Positions 11,360-21,913 of a DNA stretch of 64,000 bases are shown here, in pieces. The notes under the pieces are model-generated. The model ran no database searches and was not told the origin of the DNA. It saw only the letters and a program-made list of their open reading frames with translations. The stretch lies in assembly GCA_001599815.1 (NCBI GenBank), contig BCIA01000001.1, positions 372,001-436,000 on the forward strand, in the 5' to 3' direction. How positions within the stretch are numbered: position 1 is the stretch's first letter; the number at the start of each line of letters is the position of its first letter. A program made the position numbers and the translations under genes. This stretch comes from Furcasterigmium furcatum (lineage: Eukaryota; Ascomycota; Sordariomycetes; Glomerellales; Plectosphaerellaceae).

Positions 11360-12226
11360 AGGAGAGCCAGGGCACGGATGGGATGGAGAGCAGGAAATTG
11401 TCAGGACAATCTTTGCACAGGGGTCGGAACAAGCGTTGTAGTTGACTATTAGCTGCCGTCTTTAGTCTCCTATGAATGTCACATCCACAGTCTTTTCCTT
11501 ATGATTTTATCACCACGAACATTTCCACCGACGGTGACGGCAACAGAGCAAGATTTCATGCGGGGACCACGCTGGACGTTTCTAGATCTGGCTTCTGATC
11601 AAGTTCTCCCTGTTTCTCTCCAACCGAATAGCTTACAAATGCACCAGGGCCACGTCGCACGAAGACGGCACGGGCCGGACGTGCGACGGAAACGTTTGGA
11701 GCACTCGGGTCCGGCTCGGCGACTTTTCACCGTTAGTCTCCGGGCCTTCGGGGCCGATGTGGGCCCACCACCCGCCTCAAAGTCTCCGATCGCCGTCACG
11801 GAGCATCGGATATACTTCGAGACACCCTGTCCTGTCAATGCTGCCAGGAGCTAGTTCTAAATAAACATGACGGGAATCCTTCATGATGAGTCGATGCGCC
11901 CAATTTCTGGTCTGACGTCAGAGCAAGTCTTGCGTGGGAGTCGGTCTTCAAACCCCTGCACCAGGGTGCCGCGCTTAGCCTGTTGGTGCTTCTCGTAACA
12001 TCGCCGTATGACAGAGAGGCCAGATGCAAGTACGTGGATCAAAGTAAGCGCGTCGTTTGGTCTCACGTAATTTTCAGCGATCCGTGATTGAACTGCACCT
12101 CCGGGACCCTGAGTCACCCCGGACCCCGGCGTCTCGACGGCCTCGCTCCGCCCGGAGACTTTCTGCCGCCGCCTTTCTGGCTGCGTTGGGCAGCGGAATG
12201 TGGCCGGCATGATCGCTTCTCGTGCG
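11360..12226. other. intergenic region
   Basis: Between the secreted-protein stop and the TATA box of the oxidoreductase gene. Open frames are short and look random. No gene, repeat or RNA seen. Confidence 0.5.
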
Positions 12227-12234
12227 TATAAAAC
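12227..12234 (+). promoter_or_regulatory. TATA box of the oxidoreductase gene
   Basis: TATAAAAC lies 120 bp upstream of the first sensible ATG (12347) and 165 bp upstream of the second (12392). Because it lies downstream of the in-frame ATG at 12200, that ATG is not used. Confidence 0.65.
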
Positions 12235-12346
12235 ACCAAGATTCCAAATCCATTTCTTCCAACACTCAAACAGCATCACAGACATTTCACAGACAACCGC
12301 CAGCGCCCCTAACCTCAGCATCATCATCCTCACCCCCTCCCTTCGC

Positions 12347-13354
12347 ATGCGCCTCTCGTCTCTCTTCACCCGCCCCTCTCTACCCCCAACCATGGCCAAC
12401 ACCAAACCCGTCCTCCACGACGCCCTCATCATCGGCGGCGGCCCCGCCGGCCTCGCCGCGGCCCTCAGCCTGTCCCGCCAGCTGCGCACCGCCGTCCTCT
12501 TCGACTCGGGCCTCTACCGCAACGCCCGGGCAGCCCACATGCACAACGTCCTCGGCTTCGACCACGCCCCCCCGGCCTCCTACCGCGCCAAGGGCCGCTC
12601 CGAGCTCACGGGCCGCTACGCAACCACAACCATCGTCGACCGCGAGGTCGTCTCCCTCGCCCAGCACGCCCCCGGCATCTTCAAGGCCGTCGACACCGCC
12701 TCCGAAACCCACTACGCCCGCCGCGTCGTCCTCGCCACCGGCGTCACAGACATCCTCCCCACCTCCATCCCCGGCTTCGCGGACTGCTGGGGCCGCACCG
12801 TCTTCCACTGCCTCTTCTGCCACGGCTACGAGGAGCGCGGCGCCCCCTCCGCAGGCGTCCTCACGGGCGGCGCCGCCAGCTCCGCCGCCATGGCCATGCA
12901 CGTCGGCAACATGGCCCGCACCCTCGCGGAGACCGTCACCATCTACACAAACGGCGACGCCGCCATGGCCGACGAGGTCGCCAACATCGCGCCCAACCCC
13001 CCCTTTCAGATCGACCCGCGACGGATCACGCGCCTCGAGAACCTGCCTGACAACGCCGGCGTCACGCTGCACTTCGAGTCCGGCCCGGCCGCCACGGAGC
13101 GCTTCGTGTCGCACATGCCGCCGACGAGGGTCAATGGGCCCTTCGTGGAGCAGCTCAGCCTCGAGACCACGGAGGCGGGGGATATCAAGGTCAAAGAGCC
13201 GTTCAGGGAGACGAGCGTCCCGGGGGTGTACGCGACCGGCGACTGCGCGTCGATGATAAAGTCCGTCGGGCTGGCGACCGCGTCGAGCACCCTCGTGGCG
13301 GCAGGCGTCGCGCACTCACTTGGCGGGGAGCCGCGGCCGGAGTTGGTGGTGTAA
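12347..13354 (+). CDS. GliT-like FAD-dependent thioredoxin-reductase-family dithiol oxidoreductase
   Basis: Flavoprotein of the class II pyridine-nucleotide-disulfide fold. From the internal ATG at 12392 it is 320 residues, the usual size. It has the FAD Rossmann motif GGGPAGLAAA at the N-terminus, the redox pair CLFC followed by HGYEERG (about residues 140 and 143 from that start), and the C-terminal FAD motif YATGDCA. The second dinucleotide site is degenerate (LTGGAASSAAM in place of GxGxxA), and no HRRxxxR phosphate-binding motif is seen. That resembles the oxygen-using dithiol oxidases related to gliotoxin GliT more than NADPH-dependent thioredoxin reductase; this is inference. Two starts are possible: 12347 adds 15 residues (MRLSSLFTRPSLPPT) that look like a short mitochondrial presequence, while 12392 has the better context. 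No dithiol-natural-product cluster is nearby. Confidence 0.88.
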   Translation: MRLSSLFTRPSLPPTMANTKPVLHDALIIGGGPAGLAAALSLSRQLRTAVLFDSGLYRNARAAHMHNVLGFDHAPPASYRAKGRSELTGRYATTTIVDREVVSLAQHAPGIFKAVDTASETHYARRVVLATGVTDILPTSIPGFADCWGRTVFHCLFCHGYEERGAPSAGVLTGGAASSAAMAMHVGNMARTLAETVTIYTNGDAAMADEVANIAPNPPFQIDPRRITRLENLPDNAGVTLHFESGPAATERFVSHMPPTRVNGPFVEQLSLETTEAGDIKVKEPFRETSVPGVYATGDCASMIKSVGLATASSTLVAAGVAHSLGGEPRPELVV

Positions 13355-14146
13355 TTGGGGGGAAGTCGTACTGATACGGGACGTGTCCTAATCGCATCAT
13401 GCATTCATCGGCGCGCGGGATAGCGGCATATCGGCATCAGGGGCGGAATCACACGGGGTCATATTCTTCCGATGTAGTTATTAGCGGGTATAATTTCAAT
13501 GTACGAGACCATTAGAGATGCGTAACCTTTCTGGATCTTGCGTTGAATATGCCCGCCAAGCCGAGGCATTTCGGCAGGCGTTCTCTCCTGAGCATCCGCC
13601 GGAGCGCCACCGCACGCGATTCTCTCCACTCCCACGTGTTGGCGATGCGCCATCGACGGCAAGGCGTCCCTTAGCTGCTGTTTCTGAGGCCGGCAATGTC
13701 TTGCTCGGGTCAGCATAGACCCGAAGAGCGTTGGTGGAGATTGCACCCGCTGCCCAGATAGTGATAATTCGGTGCGGGGGGTTGTGGCTCAGTCCTGGCC
13801 TCGGTCGAGGACCGTGAACCGATGAAGAGCCCCAGGCGTTGGACATGGTGTCGATCGGCGTATCAACAGCCGGGCAGACGCATTGGCAAACGGGCCTTGA
13901 AACAAAGAAAGTTGTATTGGCTGACTTGGCCATGGTATGAGCATGCAGCTCAAATCAACTAGAGTATCGTCCAATACTGTAGTATCCAGATGGCTTCTCG
14001 TGCCAGGATATATCCACCGAAATCAACGCTTTTGTGTGAATAATCATACACATCCCCATCCCTGATTATGTCCCCAACGCCTTTCGTTATCCAATCCTAA
14101 CCCATTGTGTACGTGGTAGATGATTTATGTATTAGGTTGCTGCCTG
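13355..14146. other. convergent intergenic region
   Basis: About 790 bp between the oxidoreductase and the minus-strand gene ending at 14147. Open frames look random. No repeat or RNA gene seen. Confidence 0.5.
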
Positions 14147-15406
14147 TCACACAGACATGAACAGCTCGTCAGATCGCAGGGGCATGGTGTGTACCCGATC
14201 CATTCCGCTGGGCCGCGGACTCGTGGCGTCAGACGCGGTGATTGGGGAGACCGTCGATGTGTCGAAGGTGTTGGCTCTGTGGGGTGTGCGCATATCGTCG
14301 GAGGGGGAGATGATGCTGGCCAAGTTCTGCGAAACTCGTTGAATATTTTGAATGGGTTGCCTGGAAATGGACCACTCCGACGTCCTCGAGTCCATGGGAC
14401 TGCTGGGCAGCGAGGTGGTTGTGTATGGCCCTTGGCAGAACAGTCGAGCGTACTCCTCCGGAACCGAGACGAGCTCGCCGGTTTCCAGCTGATGGGCCAT
14501 GAGTTCACGCTCTCCTTGGTACCACCACTGGCCCTCGAAGCCGTTGTCGACGGTCGCCATGGCAGACCCCAGCCTCTCAAGCTCGCGGCGGGGCTCGGGG
14601 TCTTCGTCGGGCTGCGTGATCCTGATGGCGGAGGGATGGGAGGGTGCCTCACGTGATCGTCGATCCTCTTCAGCGGCGTCGGGGAAGCCGTACTCTTCGG
14701 GCCATGAGAATGGGGACCAGGCAGGACCGTCGGCGAACTGCTCGCTCAGGCGGTAGGATGTGGGAAGGGGAGGCAAGGTCTTCCACACGTCGGCCCTCGG
14801 CCTCACAGGAAGTGCTGAGCTGCCTAGTGGTTCTGGCTCCTGCTCCCAGGGGTTGTGATTCCAGGGTGGAGGTGCTGAACTTCCCCGCTCGTGAGACGAC
14901 GACCCTCTCGAACCGTTTCGTGACGGCCTAGCGGAGGCTTGCAGCGGCGGCACCGACTGGAACTGGAAATAATCTGGAGAGTGCGGTCGTTGCACGGCGA
15001 AGGCACTGGGTGCCGGGCGCGAGGGCTGCTGAGTGTGGGTGTTCTGTTGAGCCTGCATAGGCTCCGAGTGCTGTCGCCAGGGATGATACGCTGGTACGGA
15101 CGATGGCACCAGAAAGTTGGTCGAGGGCGCCGGGACCGAACGAGCAAGGTTCTGTGCGTCCTGGTTATACTGCTTCGAGGTATATGTGAAGCTTCGTCGG
15201 TTGAGCGGCCGGGTTGGAGACATGGTGACACCGAACTCAAAGTGAACATAGATCTGAGGCCTGGGTAGCCGGGACGGGCCCGAGTTGGCGCGGTCCCGAG
15301 AAGTAATCGAGTCTGTGGACACGGCGGTGATCTCTGCGTGAGGGCGCTTTGGTCGGGCCTGTGAGGCCTCGCCCTGGACGGGCTCTGTCCTCCATCGGGT
15401 AGCCAT
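14147..15406 (-). CDS. conserved-looking disordered protein of unknown function
   Basis: A 419-residue single-exon frame with a good ATG context (caccagtaATGG). Composition is rich in Pro, Ser, Gln and Arg, as in an intrinsically disordered protein. A more ordered, probably conserved central block reads WKTLPPLPTSYRLSEQF, then PWSWPEEYGF-like aromatic text, then GFEGQWWYQGERELMAHQLE and GELVSVPEEYARLF. No named domain is recognised. The aromatic and acidic block argues that it is coding rather than a chance GC-rich frame, and the codon pattern is consistent over the full length. No signal peptide or membrane segment. Possibly a regulatory or adaptor protein; I do not assign a function. It has an unusually long gene-free region upstream. 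Confidence 0.7.
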   Translation of the reverse strand: MATRWRTEPVQGEASQARPKRPHAEITAVSTDSITSRDRANSGPSRLPRPQIYVHFEFGVTMSPTRPLNRRSFTYTSKQYNQDAQNLARSVPAPSTNFLVPSSVPAYHPWRQHSEPMQAQQNTHTQQPSRPAPSAFAVQRPHSPDYFQFQSVPPLQASARPSRNGSRGSSSHERGSSAPPPWNHNPWEQEPEPLGSSALPVRPRADVWKTLPPLPTSYRLSEQFADGPAWSPFSWPEEYGFPDAAEEDRRSREAPSHPSAIRITQPDEDPEPRRELERLGSAMATVDNGFEGQWWYQGERELMAHQLETGELVSVPEEYARLFCQGPYTTTSLPSSPMDSRTSEWSISRQPIQNIQRVSQNLASIISPSDDMRTPHRANTFDTSTVSPITASDATSPRPSGMDRVHTMPLRSDELFMSV

Positions 15407-18074
15407 TACTGGTGGTGTTTTCGTCGTGAATTCGGATGAAAGGTGTTCGTCAAACAGGAAGATCCAGAGGAGAGGATGGTTGGATGATTAGAGACGGCGG
15501 AGGAGGGTTGTGGGAGTCGAGGTGGGGAATGTGTGATCTGAGGAGGCAAAGACACTGATCGTCCAGTGATGTGGCCACCCGGCGTATTAGTGTACTTGAG
15601 TTGATGTACAAGTACGTGACGGGAGAGTTCGGGGGCCTCCTTGGATTGGCTTGAACGGGCTTTCTATTTGCGATACCAGCAAGTGGGCGAGTCTGGCGAG
15701 GATCCGGGATATAAGAGCGAAGGCACAGCGTGATCAGACCGGGGGAAGAGACGGGTATGGGTTCCTGAGGTCGAGTCGGCCCCTTGGCAAAGTGGCTTTC
15801 GGACCCAAAAGAGGGAAACGGACGTGGAGATGAGAGAATAGGAGCCGCGCGATCAACGGGTGGGCGAGGTGACGGGGGTGCCCTGTCGAGTCGGGGGGAG
15901 GGGAGTGGCGTACTCGCGAAAGGAAGCACGGGACTCCTTTTTTGGGTCGCAAGCCCTGAGGATGCCCTGGGGGAGGCCGTATGAATAGAGCGGCAGTAAG
16001 AACTTTGAACGCGATCCCAGTCCGGATCACAGTAACAGGGTCGTCGGTGGCTTGGCTGACGGTACTTTTCGCTCTTCCAAGAGGGAGCCGTGAGGCACAG
16101 CAGTTCCGTGCCTCTTGTAATCAGGCTTGACGGGCCTTGTCGAGCGAGGGACCCCAAGAGCTGGCTGGCTCCAACAAGCGGCGCAGAGGCTCAGGAATAA
16201 GACTTTGTTATTAGCGAAGGATTTCCATCCCTGGAGGCGGTGCAAGGTCCCGAAGCGTTTCTCGACGGCGTTGACAGTCCCGTGCCGGGGGTAGGGCAGG
16301 CAGCGAGTTCGATCGGAGGAGGTAGGGTAAGCAGCGATGGAACGAGGCTAGCCGGTCTCGGTGCCGAGCGATGAATACGTCTGATGAGATCTCGGGCTGT
16401 GGAGGTCGGGGGGATTGGCTGTCTGAGGCGAGGTGTGGGAGGATGATGATCATGAGATGGATGGTGGATGGAATTGAAGGAAAGATGGAGGAAAGTTGCG
16501 ACCACTGACCATTGACAGCCCATATGCAGCGGGACCCGCGGACAATTAAAGGGGGCAGGGGTTCGTGCAGGGCCAGATGCCGCTAATTCAGCATCTGGAG
16601 CCCCTAGCGCGTCTCGAGCAGGTGCTCGTCGGGGCACTCCTTCAGTAAGAGTGCCCTGGACTAGGTAGCTTCTTAGGCGGTTTCGAGGCGGGCATGGATC
16701 TATTCCATATCCTCCGGGCCTTCCATGACATCCGCCCACGAACAACATTGGATCGACTCCTCTCTCGGGCCGGAAGAGGTGGAAGCACGGTCCACGATAG
16801 TGACCATCACCTTCCTCCTGCGTAATAGTCGGCCCTTTAGTGTTGATGTGAGCATGTCGGTCCTGCCAGGCCTGGTGTCTCCGGCTCTCTGGTCGTTTGG
16901 TGATCAAGCATGCCTAGGGCGAGGGAACTTCCATGTGAATGGAGTTGCTTCTGGGCAGTTTCACTTGGCGCCATCACTCTGGATGACAGGTGCCGTCCCG
17001 CTGAATGTAACCTGAGGTGCCCTGATGGAACTGGAACCTTGGATCTGGCTCCATTGCCCCAGGGTTTGCTTCTGGAAGTTCGCTACGCCTGACGTCATTT
17101 CCGTTGTTATGCCGTGCCGTACGGGGGCTTCAATGCATCCTTGGATGAGGTGCCCGAAACTGAATCTCACCCCAAGACCAAGACCATGACCATCGCATTC
17201 CCTTTCTGGCCCTCGTACGTACAACCAACTGGTGCAGTCATTGAGAGGGCTCCCTTCCCCGACAAACCCACACGATCGTCATCTCCCAAGCCCGCAAAGC
17301 CCGCAGCCCGGTCACGCTCAGACGATCGCCCCCGCCACAGCCAGGTGGCTAAACTCACTAGACCGGGTCCCCTGGTTCTAAAAAAAGAACCCCTAATCAG
17401 GCGAACCCCTGAGCGTGATCTCCTGCCCAACCCACCATCACGCTGCCCGCCTCGTTCTTCATTGGCCCGTCCGCGATATCGGATCCGTCTGCTGCGGCGC
17501 AGGACAGGACTTTGTCACTCCTCCGAGTGTCCAGCGGCGTGCCAACACTCTTGACTCACATGATATTCCTCAACTCCAAATTCCGGGTACAAGAGGACTC
17601 TCCGCGCCGCAATCTCCATTCACCCGCTTCCATCCCGCTTGACCCGCGTATTCAGCATCAAACTCCGTCTCTCGCATGTCGAGATCCAAGAGCTCGGCAC
17701 GCTATCGACCCTGCCGGCGCATAAACTCATGACGCCCTCGGGCATGCCGCGCGGGTGGACGCCGTGACCAAGACCGGGGCGGGCATCAAGACCACAAACC
17801 TTGGAATCACGATGTGTCGAACCAGTCGGCGCTCGCCGGGCACAAAACATGCAGACATGTCAGATCTAGTGAAACAATTTCCGAAATGAAACACCAAAGA
17901 TAGAAATACTGTACTTGCCCTGTATAGGGGGGCTTGGGGGGTATCCAGATCCGGTTGCCACCACATGCCAGGGAAAAAAGGGGCAATTCCTGCGGCCCAT
18001 CACCACTTGGTACCACTCGCTCCTCTCCCACGCAACCACAATACCACGGAGAGACCAACTGCAAAAGAAAACCC
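15407..18074. other. 2.7-kb region without a convincing gene
   Basis: The longest gene-free stretch in the window. Minus-strand open frames at 15450-16157 and 16191-16907 and a plus-strand frame at 17114-17554 lack domains, show biased Pro/Ser/Arg translations and have no splice or start support. The minus-strand part next to 15406 may be a long promoter or 5' leader of the gene at 14147-15406. A small perfect hairpin (ggttct, A-rich loop, agaacc) lies near 17375. Confidence 0.5.
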
Positions 18075-19330
18075 TCAGACCGCCTCTCCCGCACCCGTCT
18101 TGCCACCACCAGCAGCAACAACGGCGGCAGCACCAGGGCCTGGCCCCTCCCTCTTCTGCCTGTCAAACTCGCTCTCCTTCCCCCTGGACCGGAGCATGCC
18201 CCCGATATCAAACGGGTCGACAACCGTCTGCCACACCGGCCTCGGGTCCTCCCACCCCCTGCCCTCCACCTCCGTCACCCCGTCCCGCTCGAGGTACACG
18301 TGATAGTCGCTCGGGAGGTACCTCCGCGGGTGTCTCACGTTCCACATGACCATGTTGACGAGCATGAACGCGGCCTCGAAGACGTAGAAGTACCACTCGT
18401 ACCTGATGACGGGCGAGATCTCCTCGGGCACCATGTTCCACCAGTCGACGCCCGAGAGCCCAAAGTGCTCCACGATGCGGTAGACGGTCCGCACGAGCAG
18501 CAGGGCCACGCTCGTGTACAGCGTCAGCAGCGGCTGGCGCACGCCGCGCGCCCGGCCGAGCCCGGCAGCCGAGCAGCGCCGGTGGAAGGTCGCGGCCAGC
18601 ACGAGGAAGCACAGGATGACGAAGATCTGGATCATCAGGCTCGCCTTCATCAGGGCGTGGCCCGTGGCCTGGCTGGCACCCGGTAGGTCCAGGTTGGCGG
18701 TGTACGAGGCGCCCCAGCCGTTGAGCATCTCGACGATGATGGAGAGGAAGGCGAACGTCGAGAGCACGCGGCCGGGGTGCAGGGGTGAGTGGTAGGGGAC
18801 GTAGTAGAGCACGCGGCCGAGGATGTGGTAGTTGCATAGTTCGAGGAGGGGTCTGTGGCGTGCCAGCTCATCAGCACATGCAGCAAGCAACGGGGAGGGA
18901 AGGTGGGAGGTGTCAGAGGGAGGTGTCACACGTACGGGCTGGCGTAGACAAGACAGACGCTGGCGATCATGGTGTCCAGGTTGTCGTAGTTCCACGACCC
19001 GTAGATCCGCACGCCGAAGCCGGCGGTGAAGAGCAGGCCGCAGAAGACGAAGAGGCCGGTGACCTTGGCGAACTTGTACCGGCTGCACACGCGGGGAGGG
19101 GCGATGTGTCAGCGACGATCGTCCCGGTTGGAGGAGATCAGACAAGAATAGAACGTACTAGCACTGCCAGAAGTGGTAGGCAGTGGTTGCTGCGAAGCCG
19201 ACAGTGAAGAAGATCGCCGCGCCATGGTTGGGTGCGTAGAAGAACACGCTTCCCGGGACTGTGGACGTGTCAGAACAGACCTATGCTGCGTCTCGCAGTG
19301 GACCGACATACCCGGCTGTCCGTCACCCAT
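18075..19330 (-). CDS. RTA1-like seven-transmembrane protein (lipid-translocating exporter family)
   Basis: Four exons: 19330..19312, 19258..19159, 19082..18936, 18852..18075 (347 residues). The spliced N-terminus reads MGDGQPVPGSVFFYAPNHGAA, then helices with FFTVGFAATTAYHFWQC, VTGLFVFCGLLFTAGFGVRIY and DTMIASVCLVYASPPL. The last exon continues LLELCNYHILGRVLYYVPYHSPLHPGRV and further helices, with the family-typical FRIVEHFGLSG-like segment (RIVEHFGLSGVDWWN) and EWYFYVFEAAFMLVNMVMWNV. The tail is Gly/Ala-rich and cytosolic. The RTA1 family is linked to resistance to sterol-pathway stress and lipid movement in yeast (established for yeast RTA1 and RSB1); this member's substrate is unknown. 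The three introns are 53, 76 and 83 bp, all GT-AG; every join restores the frame. Confidence 0.9.
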
Positions 19331-19793
19331 GCTGGCTGCTGATGATGGGTTGGTAGTTTTGGGGATTTTGTGGTGGAGGGGTCTGTCGACTTGGACGTGG
19401 TGAACGCGCGGGTGAGCTCAGGGGGTGGTATCTGATGATGCGGACCCAGGGGTAAAACACCAAGAAAACTCGAGTGCTAGCTTCAGTTTATCTATCGCTT
19501 CCCTTTTCGAGCCCATCTTCAAATCGAGAACAACGGCCTTCTTATACCTTTCTCGAACGTCGAGATCAACGTTAAGCTCGTTTACCTTTCAGAGCCTCAA
19601 GACGGGTACCGGTGGGCTCTCGGCCAATCGCATTGCACCGTTGTGATACGGCGCCACAGAAGCCGCGAGATACGTCGACTCTAGCTCCCGTCGTCTTCAT
19701 CGCATCTCCAAAACCCATGGCGGACCGAGGAATACGATCCAATCCCGTGCCTTGAAAGCGATCGCCCATCTCCACATGACGCGCCGGCGCGGG
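19331..19793. other. intergenic region
   Basis: Upstream of the RTA1-like gene and downstream of the secreted-protein gene at 19794-20399. No gene recognised. Confidence 0.5.
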
Positions 19794-20399
19794 TCACAGG
19801 GCTGAATCCGCGTCACGGAAAATATGGCCGGTCCAGCTAAGTTGCCCTCCAGATGCGTTGACCTTGGATTCTCTCTGATTGAGAATGAGGCTATAACAAG
19901 ACAGCCCCAGTTCACCGACAGCGTACCGGTCCTGGTATTCACCCTTAAAAACGAGCCTAGCACAGGATATGCCTCCGACAGGCGACCCGTCCATGTCATC
20001 TGACTCGTGACACTCGAGCTTGTCGCCCAGCTCGAAGCTCTTGCCACGATACGTGACGGTGCCCTTGGGGTGCTTGTCGCCCTTGACCTCGATCTTGACC
20101 GTCTCGGGCAGGTGGCCCTTGATCTCGACGTGGGCGTCGTCCTGGGTCGTCTCGTAGGCGGACGTGAGCTGGCAGTTGTTGTCGAAGAGGGCGAAGTCGC
20201 GGTACGGCTGGATCATGATCTCGTCGCCGTGGCCCGAGGCGATATAGATTGTGCAGATGCCGGGGCCGCCGGGGGTGCAGCGGGGCCACGTCTGGCGGGA
20301 TTCGAGGCGGGGTCCGGGTGCTGCGAAGGCGAGGGCGAGGGCGAGGGAGGCGAGGAGGGCGGCGGAGAGGATGGTTGTGATGGTCTGGGACGCGTGCAT
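19794..20399 (-). CDS. secreted protein of unknown function; C-terminus runs into a repeat
   Basis: A 201-residue frame. Residues 1 to about 27 are a clear signal peptide (MHASQTITTILSAALLASLA..AFAAP), followed by an LESRQ-like propeptide end. The mature part has RCTPGGPGICTIYIASGHGDE, NNCQLTSAYETT, a beta-rich VEIKGHLPETVKIEVKGDKHP block and cysteines in LECHESDD and GGISCARLV, so disulfide bonding is likely. No domain is named. The last ~30 residues (from about NQRESKV) are encoded by a dispersed repeat also found at 34037-34118, so the original C-terminus was probably different and either the stop was lost or an intron is missed here. The start is the first ATG before the signal peptide. 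Confidence 0.7.
   Translation of the reverse strand: MHASQTITTILSAALLASLALALAFAAPGPRLESRQTWPRCTPGGPGICTIYIASGHGDEIMIQPYRDFALFDNNCQLTSAYETTQDDAHVEIKGHLPETVKIEVKGDKHPKGTVTYRGKSFELGDKLECHESDDMDGSPVGGISCARLVFKGEYQDRYAVGELGLSCYSLILNQRESKVNASGGQLSWTGHIFRDADSAL
19812..19891. repeat. dispersed repeat, copy A
   Basis: About 80 bp matching 34037-34118 in the same orientation, sharing atggccggtccagcta and a diverged right half ending ttgagaatgaggc. It overlaps the 3' end of the secreted-protein frame on the minus strand. Confidence 0.75.
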
Positions 20400-21012
20400 G
20401 GTGTTTGAGGGAGAAGTTGAGCTCGAGCTCAGGGATCAAGAGCAGCGAAAGGCAGAACGACGTATCGGACTTGGGAAGATGGAGAGTGGAAGATAAAGAT
20501 GAATTTAATGATGGCTGCGTGGGTGATGATGGAAGAGAAGCAGCAGAGTCCCTGGAGAAAGCCAGTCGTATTAATACGCGTGGAGGAAGGCAACATGAAG
20601 CTATCCGAACATGAAATGGATGTTCCAACGTCGTCACCCCAAACTTAGCAGTCTTTCACATGCACCAACACCACCACCATGATCATGGCAGAGCCCCCAA
20701 AGGGTCGTACATGTACAGCCGCCCGCGGCAACGCTGGGGCGGAAGACGTGCGGGCTGCACCGGATCTGCGGCGGCCAAACCGTCGATCTGCGGCGGGACG
20801 GGACGGCGGAAGGATCTCAAGCCGCCGCCAGCTCAGGTGCTCGGTGCCAGTGGTGATGCTGTTCGCGCAACCACCATCTCGCTGTCCGACCTCATTTGGC
20901 AAGGCACGAGATTTTGGCAGTTGGCCCTGGCCTGATATTCGATAGAACCCGTGTGATTGAAATCCTTCTCCCCCAACCGCCCGCGAGTTGGACGCTGCGC
21001 GCCCGGCCTCCC
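20400..21012. other. intergenic region
   Basis: Promoter side of the 19794-20399 gene and 3' side of the small membrane protein gene. Short frames here look random. No gene recognised. Confidence 0.5.
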
Positions 21013-21335
21013 TTACTTCCTTCTCGCCGCAATCGCGCAGCACTTGAGCACCAACATGAGGAAGCAGATGACACCCCACCCGAGCAATCCCTTGTCGTAC
21101 ATAGTCATCCCCCTCCAGTCGAGTCCTTGGTAGTTGGCGTAGGCCAGGTATGCTCTCCAGAGGCCAGAGAAGCAGAACAGGAAGTGAAGGACGTCTGTGA
21201 ATACGCCGGGCGTGTTTGTGTCCACGGCTGTGAAAGTGTCAGAACGCGGCGGTCTTGAGCTGTGTTGGGGGTGGTCGTCGCGACCGAAGTGGTACCACCT
21301 TTTGACGGCCTGACTGGGCGCTTGTCGGTGTCCAT
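21013..21335 (-). CDS. small putative membrane protein, two exons
   Basis: Exons 21335..21299 and 21227..21013 over a 71-bp GT-AG intron (donor gtggta, acceptor ctttcacag). The product is 83 residues: a basic N-terminus (MDTDKRPVRPSK), then GVFTDVLHFLFCFSGLWRAYLAYA and GLLGWGVICFLMLVLKCCAIA, which are two likely membrane segments separated by a short polar loop, ending in ARRK. No family is recognised. Splicing is needed to reach an ATG in frame and gives a compact protein, which supports the model, but the gene is small and the donor is not ideal. Confidence 0.5.
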
Positions 21336-21754
21336 TGTCGGGGAATGGTGTAGCACGATGATGAGAGACGATGAGGCGACGCCAAAGTCTTGCAAAAGTG
21401 TAAAATGCGTCGTGGTTGTGGAATCTTGGATGCTTGGAGATGATCAAGTCATGGGCTAAGTGATAACGGATGAGTAAGGAGCCTGAGGTAGCCGTGCTTT
21501 GGTGGCTGAGGGGCCTGTACCTAAGTACGACCTCGGTCACCAACCGACCGTTGGGCCCTAAGGTCCAACGGTCCAACATGAAGATGCATGCAGTCAGTGG
21601 CGTGTTTCATGGTGACTATTAGGGGCAGGGAGAGGCGAATGGTTAGGTATTTTTGGTCGTACCAAGCAAGGCTGGGAGATCTGGGAGCCGCGACTGAAGC
21701 GATCGACCTGTGCAGTGTGGTGTAAGTCGGGAACCACACTGCCCGATGGTTGAA
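21336..21754. other. divergent promoter region
   Basis: Between the small membrane protein gene (minus) and the TATA box of the secreted-protein gene (plus). No gene recognised. Confidence 0.5.
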
Positions 21755-21760
21755 TATAAA
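21755..21760 (+). promoter_or_regulatory. TATA box of the gene at 21914
   Basis: TATAAA 159 bp upstream of the signal-peptide ATG at 21914. Confidence 0.6.
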
Positions 21761-21913
21761 GTCCTGTCGAGTTGCTTCGACTTGAAAGACTGTCAGACCA
21801 GACCAGCAGACACAAACCACACCGCATCAATCTGCTAGCGATCTTTAATATCTTAATCCTCTTTATCGTCATCTCTCGCATTTCCTTCTCGTATCTCCTT
21901 CCCCAACTCCAAC

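Noticed and set aside
12200..12346. Upstream in-frame ATG at 12200 as start of the oxidoreductase
   Set aside because: It lies upstream of the TATA box at 12227, so it would not be in the mRNA.
12222..13256. 344-codon plus-strand frame overlapping the GliT-like gene
   Set aside because: Plus-one shadow of the oxidoreductase, almost entirely Ser/Pro/Ala/Thr.
15450..16157. 235-codon minus-strand frame upstream of the disordered-protein gene
   Set aside because: Ser/Pro/Arg-rich translation, no domain, no signal peptide, no splice partner; more likely leader or intergenic sequence.
16191..16907. 238-codon minus-strand frame
   Set aside because: Same reasons; composition resembles translated non-coding DNA.
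17114..17554. 146-codon plus-strand frame
   Set aside because: Arg/Pro-rich with no recognisable feature and no promoter signal.
18905..18930. Short duplicated motif ggaggtgtca in an RTA1 intron
   Set aside because: Two copies of about ten bases in an intron; too short to be meaningful.
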